From NCBI RefSeq assembly GCF_002407245.1, contig NZ_CP010681.1:1426001-1490000 (forward strand): DNA of 64,000 nucleotides, given 5' to 3'. The position numbers and the translations under genes are program-made. Each line of letters starts with the position of its first letter. The first letter of the stretch is position 1. Source of the DNA: Phaeobacter piscinae (lineage in GTDB: Bacteria > Pseudomonadota > Alphaproteobacteria > Rhodobacterales > Rhodobacteraceae). Below, piece after piece: positions 1 to 11,844 of the stretch. A model generated the notes under the pieces. That model searched no databases and was not told the DNA's origin. It was given only the letters and a program-made list of their open reading frames with translations.

Positions 1-223
1 GACCACCCTGACGAAGGAAATGTTCCTCAACCATCTTTATGGTGGCATGGACGAACCTGAGCTGAAGATCATCGACGTCTTCATCTGCAAGCTGCGCAAG
101 AAACTGAGCACGGCGACGGGCGGTGACAATTACATCGAAACGGTCTGGGGCCGGGGCTATGTGCTGCGCGACCCGCAGGACGATCAGATGTCCGGTGGTC
201 ATCGGATGGCGGTAGGAGCCTGA
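1..223 (+). CDS. ctrA: Cell cycle response regulator CtrA, C-terminal part (5' end outside window)
   Basis: Only the last 73 or so residues are present; the gene enters from the left edge, with its first whole codon at base 2. The segment reads as the end of an OmpR/PhoB winged-helix DNA-binding domain ([11 protein letters not shown], then [11 protein letters not shown], then [12 protein letters not shown]). This is a very close match to the CtrA C-terminus. CtrA is the alphaproteobacterial master regulator that receives phosphate from the CckA-ChpT relay. In Rhodobacteraceae it mainly controls motility and gene transfer agent functions and is not usually essential; that is family knowledge. 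A strong hairpin terminator follows 36 bases after the stop. Confidence 0.9.
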   Translation, partial: TTLTKEMFLNHLYGGMDEPELKIIDVFICKLRKKLSTATGGDNYIETVWGRGYVLRDPQDDQMSGGHRMAVGA

Positions 224-259
224 GAGGGCACTTTACCACTCTAGTTTGATACCCGAACG

Positions 260-282
260 ATCCCGCCGCGGCGGGATTTTTC
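260..282 (+). terminator. Rho-independent terminator after ctrA
   Basis: ATCCCGCC/GGCGGGAT is a self-complementary GC-rich stem followed directly by TTTTT. It lies 36 bases after the ctrA stop and about 80 bases before ligA, so it should separate the two transcripts. Confidence 0.8.
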
Positions 283-337
283 ATATCGCGAACCTTGCTG
301 CGGCTGGACGCGATGGCGTCACCGTCCTATCACCTAG

Positions 338-4707
<4,370 letters not shown>

Positions 4708-4730
4708 TCTCGTCCCAGCGTCGAGGGAGT

Positions 4731-4765
4731 ACAGAAAACGCGGCATCCGTTGTCGGCGTTTCTGT
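4731..4765 (+). terminator. Possible weak terminator after recG (imperfect hairpin)
   Basis: ACAGAAAACGC (4731-4741) pairs with GCGTTTCTGT (4756-4765) with one bulged base and a 14-base loop. No long T run follows, only TCGCTGTTCC, so it may be a weak terminator or a structural element. It sits between recG and the GTTC array. Confidence 0.35.
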
Positions 4766-4769
4766 CGCT

Positions 4770-4828
4770 GTTCCTGTTCCATGTTCTTTCGTGTTCGCAA
4801 ATGTTCTCATAAAGTTCTTTACAGGTTC
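4770..4828 (+). promoter_or_regulatory. Array of seven GTTC half-sites including two overlapping LexA-type SOS boxes
   Basis: GTTC occurs at 4770, 4776, 4783, 4793, 4803, 4814 and 4825. The last three are spaced exactly 11 bases start to start. This gives two overlapping copies of GTTC-N7-GTTC (4803-4817 and 4814-4828), the established LexA recognition motif of alphaproteobacteria. The 4783, 4793 and 4803 copies are spaced 10 bases apart (GTTC-N6-GTTC). A TTTACA that could serve as a -35 element lies inside the second box, but I cannot place a convincing -10. The array ends 70 bases before the ATG of the small membrane-protein gene, whose promoter it most likely covers. Confidence 0.7.
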
Positions 4829-4898
4829 CGCTGGATATGAGAACAAATAGGCAACAAGACGCCAGAGAGCGATAGCAAGACAGACAGGAGGACGTACC

Positions 4899-5021
4899 AT
4901 GATGACCCAAATCAAGACGACTGTTCAGAATGCCCAATCGACACTGCTGCAGGACGCCATTGGCGCGGCAGCGCTGGTTGTGATGCTGGTGGCGGGTTTG
5001 CACCTGCCCGGCCTGCTGTGA
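4899..5021 (+). CDS. 40-residue single-pass membrane peptide, probably SOS-regulated
   Basis: This small gene starts with ATG ATG at 4899, eight bases after a strong Shine-Dalgarno AGGAGG. It ends at TGA 5019-5021. The peptide begins MMTQIKTTVQ with a polar, possibly amphipathic first half (residues 1-19). One hydrophobic segment follows (about 20-37, AIGAAALVVMLVAG) and the protein ends HLPGLL. I do not recognise a named family. The GTTC-N7-GTTC array immediately upstream suggests LexA control. Small SOS-induced inner-membrane peptides are known: SidA inhibits division in Caulobacter and TisB depolarises the membrane in E. coli. By analogy this could be a division inhibitor or a membrane-active peptide. 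The function is inferred from context only. Confidence 0.65.
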   Translation: MMTQIKTTVQNAQSTLLQDAIGAAALVVMLVAGLHLPGLL

Positions 5022-5039
5022 TGCGACCGACCGGCCAGC

Positions 5040-5216
5040 TGTGAGGTTTTAGATTTCCTGATCGCACTCTTTATGCCGGACGGGGCCGCCTGTCCCAAGC
5101 CTGCCCGGTTTGCCTGCCGGTCTGGCCGACCTGCCTCAGGTCAACAGGTCCCGTTCGGGTCCCGCATGAGAGAGCATACTGCCGCCGCCACCCCCTCGGG
5201 TGTGCGGCGGTTTTTT
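5040..5216 (+). ncRNA. Hairpin-rich region ending in a terminator: candidate small RNA or structured 3' UTR
   Basis: The roughly 300 bases between the small membrane gene and the convergent scaffold gene hold no credible reading frame but several hairpins. These are GGTC-tggcc-GACC and GACCTG-cct-CAGGTC near 5120-5145, then CCCG-tt-CGGG near 5150-5165. A strong terminator ends the region at 5182-5216. This could be the 3' UTR of the small-protein mRNA or an independent small RNA. I see no promoter that decides between them. The signal recognition particle RNA core is absent. Confidence 0.3.
5182..5216 (+). terminator. Rho-independent terminator
   Basis: CCGCCGC-CACCC pairs with GGGTG-TGCGGCGG with a short bulge, followed by TTTTTT at 5211-5216. 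It would end the transcript of the small membrane-protein gene or of a small RNA downstream of it. Confidence 0.75.
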
Positions 5217-5323
5217 CGTGTGGTTCGTGGAATATGGATCCGACGACCGCCGTGCGCGGATGTCAGGGCTGCGTCGTAGCCACGCAGCTTGCGGGCCTGT
5301 GGTCAGGCTTGAGCGCAGACCGC

Positions 5324-5776
5324 TTAGGCGCAGGTCTGTTCCTGATGGGTCTGCATCGCCTCAAAGGTGGCATCCAGCGCCAGCAGGATCGAGGCGTGGC
5401 GGTTCTTGAACTCCCGCGCCGGGATCAGCACCTCAAACCCGTCAAAAGGTGCATCCGGGACTGGCCCGTCTTCGGTCAGCATCGCCTTCAGCTGCTGGCG
5501 GGCCTGCGCGACCTCAGGCAGGGTGCGGCCAAGGATGACATCACCCACAACTGCGGCGGAGGCCTGACCCAGCGCGCAGGCTTTCACATCCTGTCCAAAG
5601 GCGGCGATGGCGCCCTCCTTGATCTGAAGATCCACCGTCACGGTCGAGCCACAGAGGGGGGAGCGTTTTTTCACGGTCACATCCGGGGTGTCGAGCCGGT
5701 CCAGATGCGGAATATCGGCGGCCAGCGCCAGGATCCGTGCGGAGTAGAGTTTTATCAGATCAGTCTCGCCGGACAT
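5324..5776 (-). CDS. SufU/IscU-like iron-sulfur scaffold protein, third cysteine absent
   Basis: The protein belongs to the NifU N-terminal/SufU scaffold family, which holds or relays nascent Fe-S clusters or zinc. The start at MSGETDLIKLY (150 residues) fits the family better than an upstream ATG. Cys42 (SPLCGS) and Cys67 (KACALGQAS) match the first two conserved cysteines. At the usual third position the protein reads NRHASILLAL, with His127/Ala128 where an R-x-Cys-A motif is expected. One further cysteine is near the C-terminus (Cys149). It is divergent from hisI. Because a ligand is missing, a role as a classical scaffold is uncertain. Confidence 0.75.
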   Translation of the reverse strand: MSGETDLIKLYSARILALAADIPHLDRLDTPDVTVKKRSPLCGSTVTVDLQIKEGAIAAFGQDVKACALGQASAAVVGDVILGRTLPEVAQARQQLKAMLTEDGPVPDAPFDGFEVLIPAREFKNRHASILLALDATFEAMQTHQEQTCA

Positions 5777-5835
5777 GGGGTACCTCGGGCTTTCCCTTAT
5801 GCGCTGTTCCCAATACATAGGGGGCCAGTTCCCAG

Positions 5836-6213
5836 ATGCAAAAGGTTTTTGCCATGTCGTTTGATCCTCTTAGCCTAAAGTATAATGAGGCCGGTCTGAT
5901 CCCCTGCATTGCACAGGAGGAAGACAGCGGTGAGGTCCTGATGATGGCCTGGATGAATGCTGATGCGGTGATGAAAACGCTGGAGAGCCGCCGGGTCACC
6001 TATTGGTCACGATCCCGTCAGGCGTTCTGGATCAAAGGGGAAAGCTCCGGCCATGTGCAGGAGCTGGTTGATCTGCGGGTGGATTGCGACCGCGATTGCC
6101 TGTTGGCGGTGGTGCGTCAGACCGGGGCGGCCTGCCACACCAACCGGCGCAGCTGTTTCTACACCGCCATTCGCGATGGCGAAGAGGTGGAGTTGATGCA
6201 GCCAATGGTCTAA
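5836..6213 (+). CDS. hisI: Phosphoribosyl-AMP cyclohydrolase HisI
   Basis: HisI opens the purine ring of phosphoribosyl-AMP, the third step of histidine synthesis. The metal-binding signature is complete: Asp83, Asp85 and Asp87 in VDCDRDC for Mg2+, and Cys84, Cys100 and Cys107 (CHTNRRSC) for Zn2+. The protein is the monofunctional type, with no fused HisE. Two starts are possible: ATG 5836 (125 residues) or ATG 5854 (MSFDPLSL, 119 residues), and the latter has AAAGG upstream. It stands alone, not in a his operon. The gene is followed by a repeated hairpin element and the convergent gluQ. Confidence 0.95.
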   Translation: MQKVFAMSFDPLSLKYNEAGLIPCIAQEEDSGEVLMMAWMNADAVMKTLESRRVTYWSRSRQAFWIKGESSGHVQELVDLRVDCDRDCLLAVVRQTGAACHTNRRSCFYTAIRDGEEVELMQPMV

Positions 6214-6233
6214 GGCGTGCTGCCCGCTGGAGA

Positions 6234-6282
6234 CGGCCCTGAGGGGCCGCGCCTCCGGTGGGGATATTTTTAGCCAGACGAT
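6234..6282. repeat. Intergenic hairpin repeat, copy 1
   Basis: CGGCCC-tgag-GGGCCG (6234-6249) is a perfect six-pair hairpin. It is followed by a tail starting CCTCCGGTGGGGATA at 6252 and ending AGACGAT at 6282. The same arrangement recurs at 56029-56084: a GGCC hairpin, then a tail matching at 27 of 31 positions by my alignment. The last bases of this copy also encode the C-terminus and stop of gluQ on the other strand. Confidence 0.6.
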
Positions 6283-7145
6283 GGGGCTGGGCTGGCCTCA
6301 ATGAGGCCAACCAGGGCGCGTATATCCTGCGGGGTTGCGCCTTCGGCACGGTATTTGGCAATGGCGCGGGCATCGTCGCGTTTGGCGAGCCGTTTGCCGC
6401 TGTCATCGCGGATCAGAGTGTGATGGTGGTAGAGTGGCGTGGGCAGGCCGAGCAGCGCTTGCAGCAGCACGTGGATCTGCGTTGCCTCAAACAGATCAGC
6501 GCCGCGCACCACATGGGTGATATGCTGGTCTGCATCATCTACCACCACCGAGAGGTGATAGGCGCTGCCCATGCCGCGGCGCACAAGGATAATGTCCCCG
6601 ACGGTTGTGATCAGTCGCTCAGGATCAAGCGGATATTGGCCGCCATATGTCTCACCGGTCTCCGTGAAGGACCGCAGCCGGGCAGCGCGCACGGCGCTTT
6701 CCATATTGAGGCGGATCACATCCTCGGCGCCAGCGTCCGCCATCGCGCGGTTCCGGCAGGTGCCGGGGTAGATGCGTCCGTCGGGGCCGAATTGCGGCAC
6801 ACCTTCCTGGGGTGCACCTGCGGCGGCCTCAATATCGCGGCGATTGCAGCGGCAGGGATAGGTGAGCCCCATGGTGCTGAGCTGATCAAGCGCGGCCCGG
6901 TAACGGGGCAGCCGCTGTGATTGCCGCATCACCGGCTGCGGCCAGTCAATCCCCAGCCAGGCCAGATCCTCGTAGATCTGCTGTTCCCAGTGCGGGCGAG
7001 ACCGGGCCGTGTCGATATCTTCGATCCGAAGTAGAAAGACGCCGTCATTCGCGGCGGCCATGTCCTGTGCCAGAAGGGCGGAATAGGCGTGGCCAAGATG
7101 CAGCGGACCGGTTGGCGAGGGCGCAAAGCGGGTGGTGAATGTCAA
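6270..7145 (-). CDS. gluQ: Glutamyl-Q tRNA(Asp) synthetase
   Basis: GluQ attaches glutamate to the queuosine at position 34 of tRNA(Asp). It is a truncated glutamyl-tRNA synthetase that lacks the anticodon-binding domain, which explains the 291-residue length. The class I HIGH signature is HLGH at 16-19, and a KMSKS-like loop reads SGKRLAKR. The zinc ligands typical of this subfamily are present (Cys98, Cys100, Tyr126, Cys130). The start overlaps the stop of the upstream methyltransferase gene by four bases, so the two are co-transcribed. Confidence 0.93.
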   Translation of the reverse strand: MTFTTRFAPSPTGPLHLGHAYSALLAQDMAAANDGVFLLRIEDIDTARSRPHWEQQIYEDLAWLGIDWPQPVMRQSQRLPRYRAALDQLSTMGLTYPCRCNRRDIEAAAGAPQEGVPQFGPDGRIYPGTCRNRAMADAGAEDVIRLNMESAVRAARLRSFTETGETYGGQYPLDPERLITTVGDIILVRRGMGSAYHLSVVVDDADQHITHVVRGADLFEATQIHVLLQALLGLPTPLYHHHTLIRDDSGKRLAKRDDARAIAKYRAEGATPQDIRALVGLIEASPAPSSG

Positions 7146-7756
7146 GATTTCTCAATTACGTAGACGGTGGACTTAAGGTCGATACCGGGGAGATGATCGC
7201 CATGCTCCCGAGATAGCAGCCGCGCAGCGGAACAGTCCAGCCATTCATTGAGCTTGCCCGTGTAGGCGGGATCCGCCAGCGCGTGATCGTTGTAGGAGAA
7301 CACAAACAACCCGCCCCGTGGCAATGCGTGCATAATCATATCAAATACCGCTGGTGGGGCGGCCCCGGTTCCCAATACGCCGCAACCGGTGATCAGGCGA
7401 TAGGCGCCTTTGGTGATTGGTTGGGTGTCGGTCACTTCTATCTGCGTCAGGTGCCGATAGGCGCCTTTGGCACGCGCCTGTTCCAACATTTCGCGAGAGG
7501 GTTCCATACCGTCGATGGTCTGAAATCCCGCGCGTCGCAGCGCCAGGCCGGAAAGTCCGGTGCCACAGCCAAAATCCAGAACCGGTTCGGACATATCGGA
7601 CTGAACGCTTGCCAAAGCCTCTGCAATGCGACCGGGGGTGGCATAGCCGTTTTCGGCGATCTCGGCGTCATAGGAAGCGGCCCATCGGTCGTAGTGGGTC
7701 AGGGTCGCTTCCGGTGTTTCAAGGTCATAGGCTTTGTCGAGAAACTTTTTGCTCAT
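7142..7756 (-). CDS. Class I SAM-dependent methyltransferase
   Basis: This 204-residue protein has a Rossmann methyltransferase fold. Motif I is VLDFGCGTGLSG, and the acidic loop after strand 2 is DGMEPSREML. It resembles small cytosolic methyltransferases of the UbiE/Williams-Beuren type, but the substrate cannot be read from the sequence. It overlaps gluQ by four bases (ATGA), so it may be translationally coupled to that tRNA-modifying enzyme. A link to RNA metabolism is only an inference from this neighbour. Confidence 0.8.
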   Translation of the reverse strand: MSKKFLDKAYDLETPEATLTHYDRWAASYDAEIAENGYATPGRIAEALASVQSDMSEPVLDFGCGTGLSGLALRRAGFQTIDGMEPSREMLEQARAKGAYRHLTQIEVTDTQPITKGAYRLITGCGVLGTGAAPPAVFDMIMHALPRGGLFVFSYNDHALADPAYTGKLNEWLDCSAARLLSREHGDHLPGIDLKSTVYVIEKS

Positions 7757-7789
7757 GCGGGCAGTTTAGGCGCTGCCCGCATGAGGCGT

Positions 7790-9133
7790 CTAGGAAAAGT
7801 TTGCCAGCCATTCCTGCCAAGCGGCCTTTGCCCGGTCGGTGTAGGCCTTGTAGCGGTCTTTGCGGCCGCGGCGGCCCCCTTTCAACCCTTCCACCGGGCG
7901 GAACAGTCCGAAGTTGACATTCATCGGCTGGAAGGTCTTCGCCTCGGCACCGCCGGTGATGTGGTGGATCAGGGCACCCATGGCGCTGTCCTGCGGCACT
8001 TCGGGTAGGGTTTTGCCCAGAATTTCCGCTGCTGCCATCCGGCCCGCAAGCAGACCCATCGCGGCACTTTCGACATAGCCCTCAACCCCGGTGATCTGCC
8101 CGGCAAAGCGCAAATGGGGTTTCGATTTCAGCCGCATCTGATTGTCCAGAAGCGTGGGCGAGTTGAGGAAAGTGTTGCGGTGAATGCCGCCGAGCCGGGC
8201 AAAGCTGGCGTTCTCCAGCCCCGGGATCATCCGCAGAACCTCTGTCTGGGCGCCGTATTTCATCTTGGTCTGGAAGCCGACGATGTTGAAAAGGGTCCCC
8301 AGCGCATTGTCGCGACGCAGCTGGACGACCGCATGAGCCTTGACCTCTGGCTGATGCGGATTGGTCAGGCCGACGGGCTTCATCGGGCCGTGGCGCAGGG
8401 TTTCACGGCCGCGTTCGGCCATCACCTCGATCGGCAGGCAGCCGTCAAAATAACCTGCGGTCTCGCCGTCGTGGAACTCGGTCTTGTCGGCGGCCAGAAG
8501 CGCGTCGATGAAGGCCTCATACTGGTCCTTGTCCATCGGGCAGTTGAGATAGGCGGTGCGCTCTTCCTCGGTCTCGCCTTTGTCATAGCGCGATTGCATC
8601 CAGGCCTTCGACATGTCGATGCTGTCGGCGTAGATGATTGGCGCAATGGCATCGAAGAAGGCCAGCGCCTCGGCGCCGGTTTCCTGCTGAATGGCCTGTC
8701 CCAGGCTGGCGGAGGTCAGCGGGCCGGTGGCAAAGATCCAGTGACCGTCCGTGGGCAGGTCGGTGATTTCCTCGTAAGAAACGGAGATATTCGGCAGCGC
8801 TTTCAGCCGGGCTGTCACGGTTTCGGCAAAGGGCTCACGGTCCACGGCCAATGCGCCCCCTGCGGGCAGGCGATGCTGCTCGGCGGTGGACATGATCAGA
8901 CCGTTTGCCGCTCGCATTTCCCAATGCAACAGGCCGACGGCGTTCTGCTCATCATCATCCGAACGGAAGGAGTTGGAGCAGACCATCTCACCCAGATTGC
9001 CGGTTTGATGGGCAAAGGTCTCTACCTTCGGGCGCATTTCATGCAGCACCACGTCTACGCCCATATGTGCGGCCTGCCATGCGGCCTCTGAGCCGGCCAT
9101 GCCGCCGCCCACGATATGCAATGTTTTTGTCAT
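7790..9133 (-). CDS. trmFO: Folate-dependent tRNA m5U54 methyltransferase TrmFO
   Basis: TrmFO forms ribothymidine at position 54 of tRNA using 5,10-methylenetetrahydrofolate and FAD. The N-terminal dinucleotide-binding motif is [14 protein letters not shown]. The family-specific segments [11 protein letters not shown] and [10 protein letters not shown] are present. ATG 9133 ([11 protein letters not shown], 447 residues) is preferred over an upstream GTG at 9142. The gene has its own long upstream region (9134-9499) holding a structured element. It runs in the same direction as the methyltransferase and gluQ genes, about 33 bases upstream of the former. Confidence 0.96.
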   Translation of the reverse strand: MTKTLHIVGGGMAGSEAAWQAAHMGVDVVLHEMRPKVETFAHQTGNLGEMVCSNSFRSDDDEQNAVGLLHWEMRAANGLIMSTAEQHRLPAGGALAVDREPFAETVTARLKALPNISVSYEEITDLPTDGHWIFATGPLTSASLGQAIQQETGAEALAFFDAIAPIIYADSIDMSKAWMQSRYDKGETEEERTAYLNCPMDKDQYEAFIDALLAADKTEFHDGETAGYFDGCLPIEVMAERGRETLRHGPMKPVGLTNPHQPEVKAHAVVQLRRDNALGTLFNIVGFQTKMKYGAQTEVLRMIPGLENASFARLGGIHRNTFLNSPTLLDNQMRLKSKPHLRFAGQITGVEGYVESAAMGLLAGRMAAAEILGKTLPEVPQDSAMGALIHHITGGAEAKTFQPMNVNFGLFRPVEGLKGGRRGRKDRYKAYTDRAKAAWQEWLANFS

Positions 9134-9280
9134 GCCCGCCACATAGGGCAGCTGGGGCCGTCACGCAATATTGCGCGGTGCGGCTTGTGCTGATCGGTGC
9201 GAAAAACTGGCATTTTTGGGTCTGTGCTAACCCAACGCCATCAGTCGCAATGTCGATTGGTCTGCGCGGGAGGGGTATTG

Positions 9281-9346
9281 GGGTCGCTGGGGAACTGTCT
9301 GGCCGGGGGAGAGACCCGGTGGAGGGACGGTCCGCATCAGCGACCC
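9281..9346. other. Long stem-loop element in the 366-base gap upstream of trmFO
   Basis: The gap 9134-9499 has no credible gene. GGGTCGCTG (9281-9289) is perfectly complementary to CAGCGACCC (9338-9346) and encloses a second hairpin, CCGGG (9303-9307) with CCCGG (9314-9318). This gives a 66-base closed structure 148 bases upstream of the trmFO start. Further on, TTGTGA-N7-TCACAA (9362-9380) forms an operator-like dyad. The element could be part of the trmFO leader RNA or a free small RNA. No known riboswitch consensus is recognised. Confidence 0.4.
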
Positions 9347-9499
9347 TAATTGTGCCGGGGTTTGTGACCGTGTCTCACAAGCCCTGCCCAATCTTTGCCA
9401 TGATCTTGCCTTGTTTGAAAGACCCGACATGGAAACAATAAATCGCCAATCGTAAACAAAGACTAAAATTTTCGACATCTTTTATATTTTTTAAGCGGA

Positions 9500-10288
9500 T
9501 CAGCGATTTTTCCAGTTCGGGTCGCGTTTTTCCAGAAAGGCATCAATGCCTTCGATGGTGTCGCCCAGCATCAGGTTTTCAACCATCACCGCGCCGGTAT
9601 GGGCATAGGCCTCGGCGGTGGGTAGCTGGAGCTGGTCATAAAACGCGCGTTTGCCGATCTTAACGGCGGCGCCGAGCTTGTCGGCAACGGTTCGGGCCAG
9701 AGCCTGTGTGACCTCTGTCAGATCCTCAGGCGCGGCGATACGGTTGATCAGGCCCAACTTCTCTGCGCGCGCGGCGCTGATGAATTCGCCCGTGGTCAGC
9801 ATCTCAAACGCGTGTTTGCGCGAGATATTTCGGGTGAGCGCCACCATGGGCGTGGAGCAGAACAGGCCGATATTGACGCCATTGACCCCGAACCGCGTGC
9901 CCTCCGCAGCGACAGCCATATCGCAGGAGGCAACCAGCTGGCAGCCCGCTGCGGTGGCGATGCCGTGCACCTGCGCGATTACCGGCTGGGGGATCTGCTG
10001 CAGGCCCAGCATGACCTTCGTGCAGCGGTCAAAGAGGTCCGCAAAATAGGCCTGCCCGCCATCTTCTGCCTGACGTCCCGCGGTCATTTCACGCAGATCA
10101 TGGCCGGCACAGAAGGCTTTGCCTCGTCCGGCCAGGATCACCACGCGGGTTTCACTGTCGTGGCGCAGGCGGTCGATTTCTGTCTGCAAGGCGCCCAGCA
10201 TCGCATCTGAGAGCGCATTTAGCCGCTCCGGCGCGTTCAGATGAAGCGTGGCGATGCCGTTGCTGTCGTGACGTTCCAAAATTGTCAT
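9500..10288 (-). CDS. Enoyl-CoA hydratase/isomerase family protein, ECHDC3-like
   Basis: This is a 262-residue crotonase-fold protein. The oxyanion-hole segment FCAGHDL is present. The second segment reads GIATAAGCQLVASCDMAVA, where active hydratases have a Glu in place of this Gln. The later segment GVNIGLFCSTP also lacks the second catalytic Glu. This pattern matches the ECHDC3 subgroup. The protein probably binds an acyl-CoA but is unlikely to be a standard 2-enoyl-CoA hydratase. It is divergent from the thioesterase gene at 10417, with about 130 bases between them. Confidence 0.8.
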   Translation of the reverse strand: MTILERHDSNGIATLHLNAPERLNALSDAMLGALQTEIDRLRHDSETRVVILAGRGKAFCAGHDLREMTAGRQAEDGGQAYFADLFDRCTKVMLGLQQIPQPVIAQVHGIATAAGCQLVASCDMAVAAEGTRFGVNGVNIGLFCSTPMVALTRNISRKHAFEMLTTGEFISAARAEKLGLINRIAAPEDLTEVTQALARTVADKLGAAVKIGKRAFYDQLQLPTAEAYAHTGAVMVENLMLGDTIEGIDAFLEKRDPNWKNR

Positions 10289-10416
10289 CTTGTGTCCCTC
10301 CCCGGATTGAGGCCAACGTTAGACCATGTTGCGCAAAGGGGGGAACCGGTATTGCGCGGCAACCCCATGCGACATCCGCTCGCAGGGAACCGGGAAAATG
10401 AGGGAGAGAGCACATA

Positions 10417-10839
10417 ATGGGATTGGCGTTTGATGCCGCAGGGCTGGGGGCGTATCTGCAAGAGGTATTTGCAGAGGTTGCCAATGACTTTGTCATCGAC
10501 AGATTGGACGAGGACGGCATCACCATGCGGCTTCTGGTGGATGAGCGCCACCTGCGCCCCGGCGGGACGATCTCCGGCCCGTCGATGTTCGGGCTGGCCG
10601 ATGTCACGGTTTATGCGCTGGTTCTGTCGCGACTGGGGCGCAAGGCGCTGGCGGTGACCACCAACGCCTCCTTCGATTTCATGCGCAAGCCGGTCGGCGG
10701 CACGCCTCTGGTGGCGGAGGGCAAGCTGTTGAAACTGGGCCGCCAGCTTGCGGTGGGCGATGTGCTGTTGTTTTCGGAAGGGGATCCGCGACCGGTGGCG
10801 CGCTCCACCATGACCTATGCGATCCCGCCAGAACGATAA
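10417..10839 (+). CDS. PaaI-family hotdog thioesterase
   Basis: The 140-residue protein fits the single hotdog-fold PaaI/YdiI thioesterase family. The segment LRPGGTISGPSMFGLADVTVYA corresponds to the helix carrying the catalytic Asp/Glu region. The segment TTNASFDFMRKP is typical of the family strand. The likely activity is hydrolysis of an acyl-CoA, substrate unknown. The Shine-Dalgarno AGGGAGAG lies about eight bases before the ATG. It is divergent from the crotonase gene, so the two may act on related acyl-CoA esters (inference). Confidence 0.75.
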   Translation: MGLAFDAAGLGAYLQEVFAEVANDFVIDRLDEDGITMRLLVDERHLRPGGTISGPSMFGLADVTVYALVLSRLGRKALAVTTNASFDFMRKPVGGTPLVAEGKLLKLGRQLAVGDVLLFSEGDPRPVARSTMTYAIPPER

Positions 10840-10857
10840 GCACCTGGGCGCTAGACG

Positions 10858-11748
10858 TCAGATAGCCGTGGCCAGCGGCTGGCCGACTTTCACCAGCGTC
10901 TCGCGGCCCTTGGCACTGTTGGCGACCAGATCGTCGCTGAACTGCACGCGGCCCGGTTCAAACACCACCACAACCGTGGAGCCACCAAATTTGAAGTAGC
11001 CTTTTTCGTCCATCTTCTCGACAGCGCCTGAGGTGCGGGTGTTGATGATGGAGCCGACGCCAAAGGCGCCCACTTCAACAAAGGCGTAGCTGCCGATGGC
11101 GTCTGTGTCGATCAGGGTCCAGCTGCGTTTGTTCTCGCCAAAGACATCCGGCCCGGCGCCCAGTGCAATCGGGTTCACCGAATGGAGCGCGCCGGGCAGA
11201 TCCTTTGCGGCGCTGATCCGACCGGAGGCGGGGAAATGATAGCGGTGATAATCCGCAGGACACAGCCGCACGATGGCGAGCGCGCCACCGATGAAACGAT
11301 CCGCGATGCCGGGCAGCATGGTGCGAATGGACATCGGATGACCCTTCACGGGGACAAAGACATCCTCGGCCAGTTCAGGAAACACCAGCACGCGGCCGTC
11401 TGCGGGGCTGGCAATCACGCTGGGGGAAGGATCAAAAGGCCGCGCCTCAGGCTTCAGGTTCCGTGCGAAAAACTCATTGAATGTCTTATATTTATCAGCC
11501 TGTTGGGTGGCTTCGCTCATGTCGATGGATAGATCCTCGATCACGGCGCTGATCTTGCCTCTGGAGAACCGCGAGTCGAACCACGCGCCCATCAACCGAC
11601 TGATCAGGGCGGAGCGGAACAGCAGTTTTTCCACCGGTTTTGCGCTGGCGTTCTGATAGGCCCAGCGGATCCATTTTTCCCCAAGCACCACCTCCTCAAA
11701 GGTTTCGCCGGTGTCGCGGTCAACAACTAGGATCGGGTCGCGCTGCAT
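10858..11748 (-). CDS. psd: Phosphatidylserine decarboxylase
   Basis: Psd converts phosphatidylserine to phosphatidylethanolamine at the inner membrane. It is made as a proenzyme that cleaves itself to form a pyruvoyl group. The cleavage motif appears as FKFGGST, with Ser257 becoming the pyruvoyl. The triad partners are visible as the Asp in SPADGR and the His in DYHRYHF. At 296 residues it is the long form related to the E. coli enzyme rather than the short archaeal-like type. It is convergent with the thioesterase gene, with only about 18 bases between the stops. Confidence 0.93.
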   Translation of the reverse strand: MQRDPILVVDRDTGETFEEVVLGEKWIRWAYQNASAKPVEKLLFRSALISRLMGAWFDSRFSRGKISAVIEDLSIDMSEATQQADKYKTFNEFFARNLKPEARPFDPSPSVIASPADGRVLVFPELAEDVFVPVKGHPMSIRTMLPGIADRFIGGALAIVRLCPADYHRYHFPASGRISAAKDLPGALHSVNPIALGAGPDVFGENKRSWTLIDTDAIGSYAFVEVGAFGVGSIINTRTSGAVEKMDEKGYFKFGGSTVVVVFEPGRVQFSDDLVANSAKGRETLVKVGQPLATAI

Positions 11749-11844
11749 AGGGGCCTGCCAGAATTTGTTTCGCTCCCGTCGCGCCTAGCAAGAAGCGCGC
11801 CCCGGGCCAAGGGTTTAACGACCCTCGCTACCGGGCCGTGTCCT

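Noticed and set aside
5040..5180. Signal recognition particle RNA
   Set aside because: An AGGTC-containing stretch looked similar, but the conserved GGAAG and GCAGCC core of the SRP RNA is absent.
9227..9478. 83-codon minus-strand frame upstream of trmFO
   Set aside because: It runs through the long stem-loop element, has no ribosome site and a Pro/Arg/Ser-biased composition.
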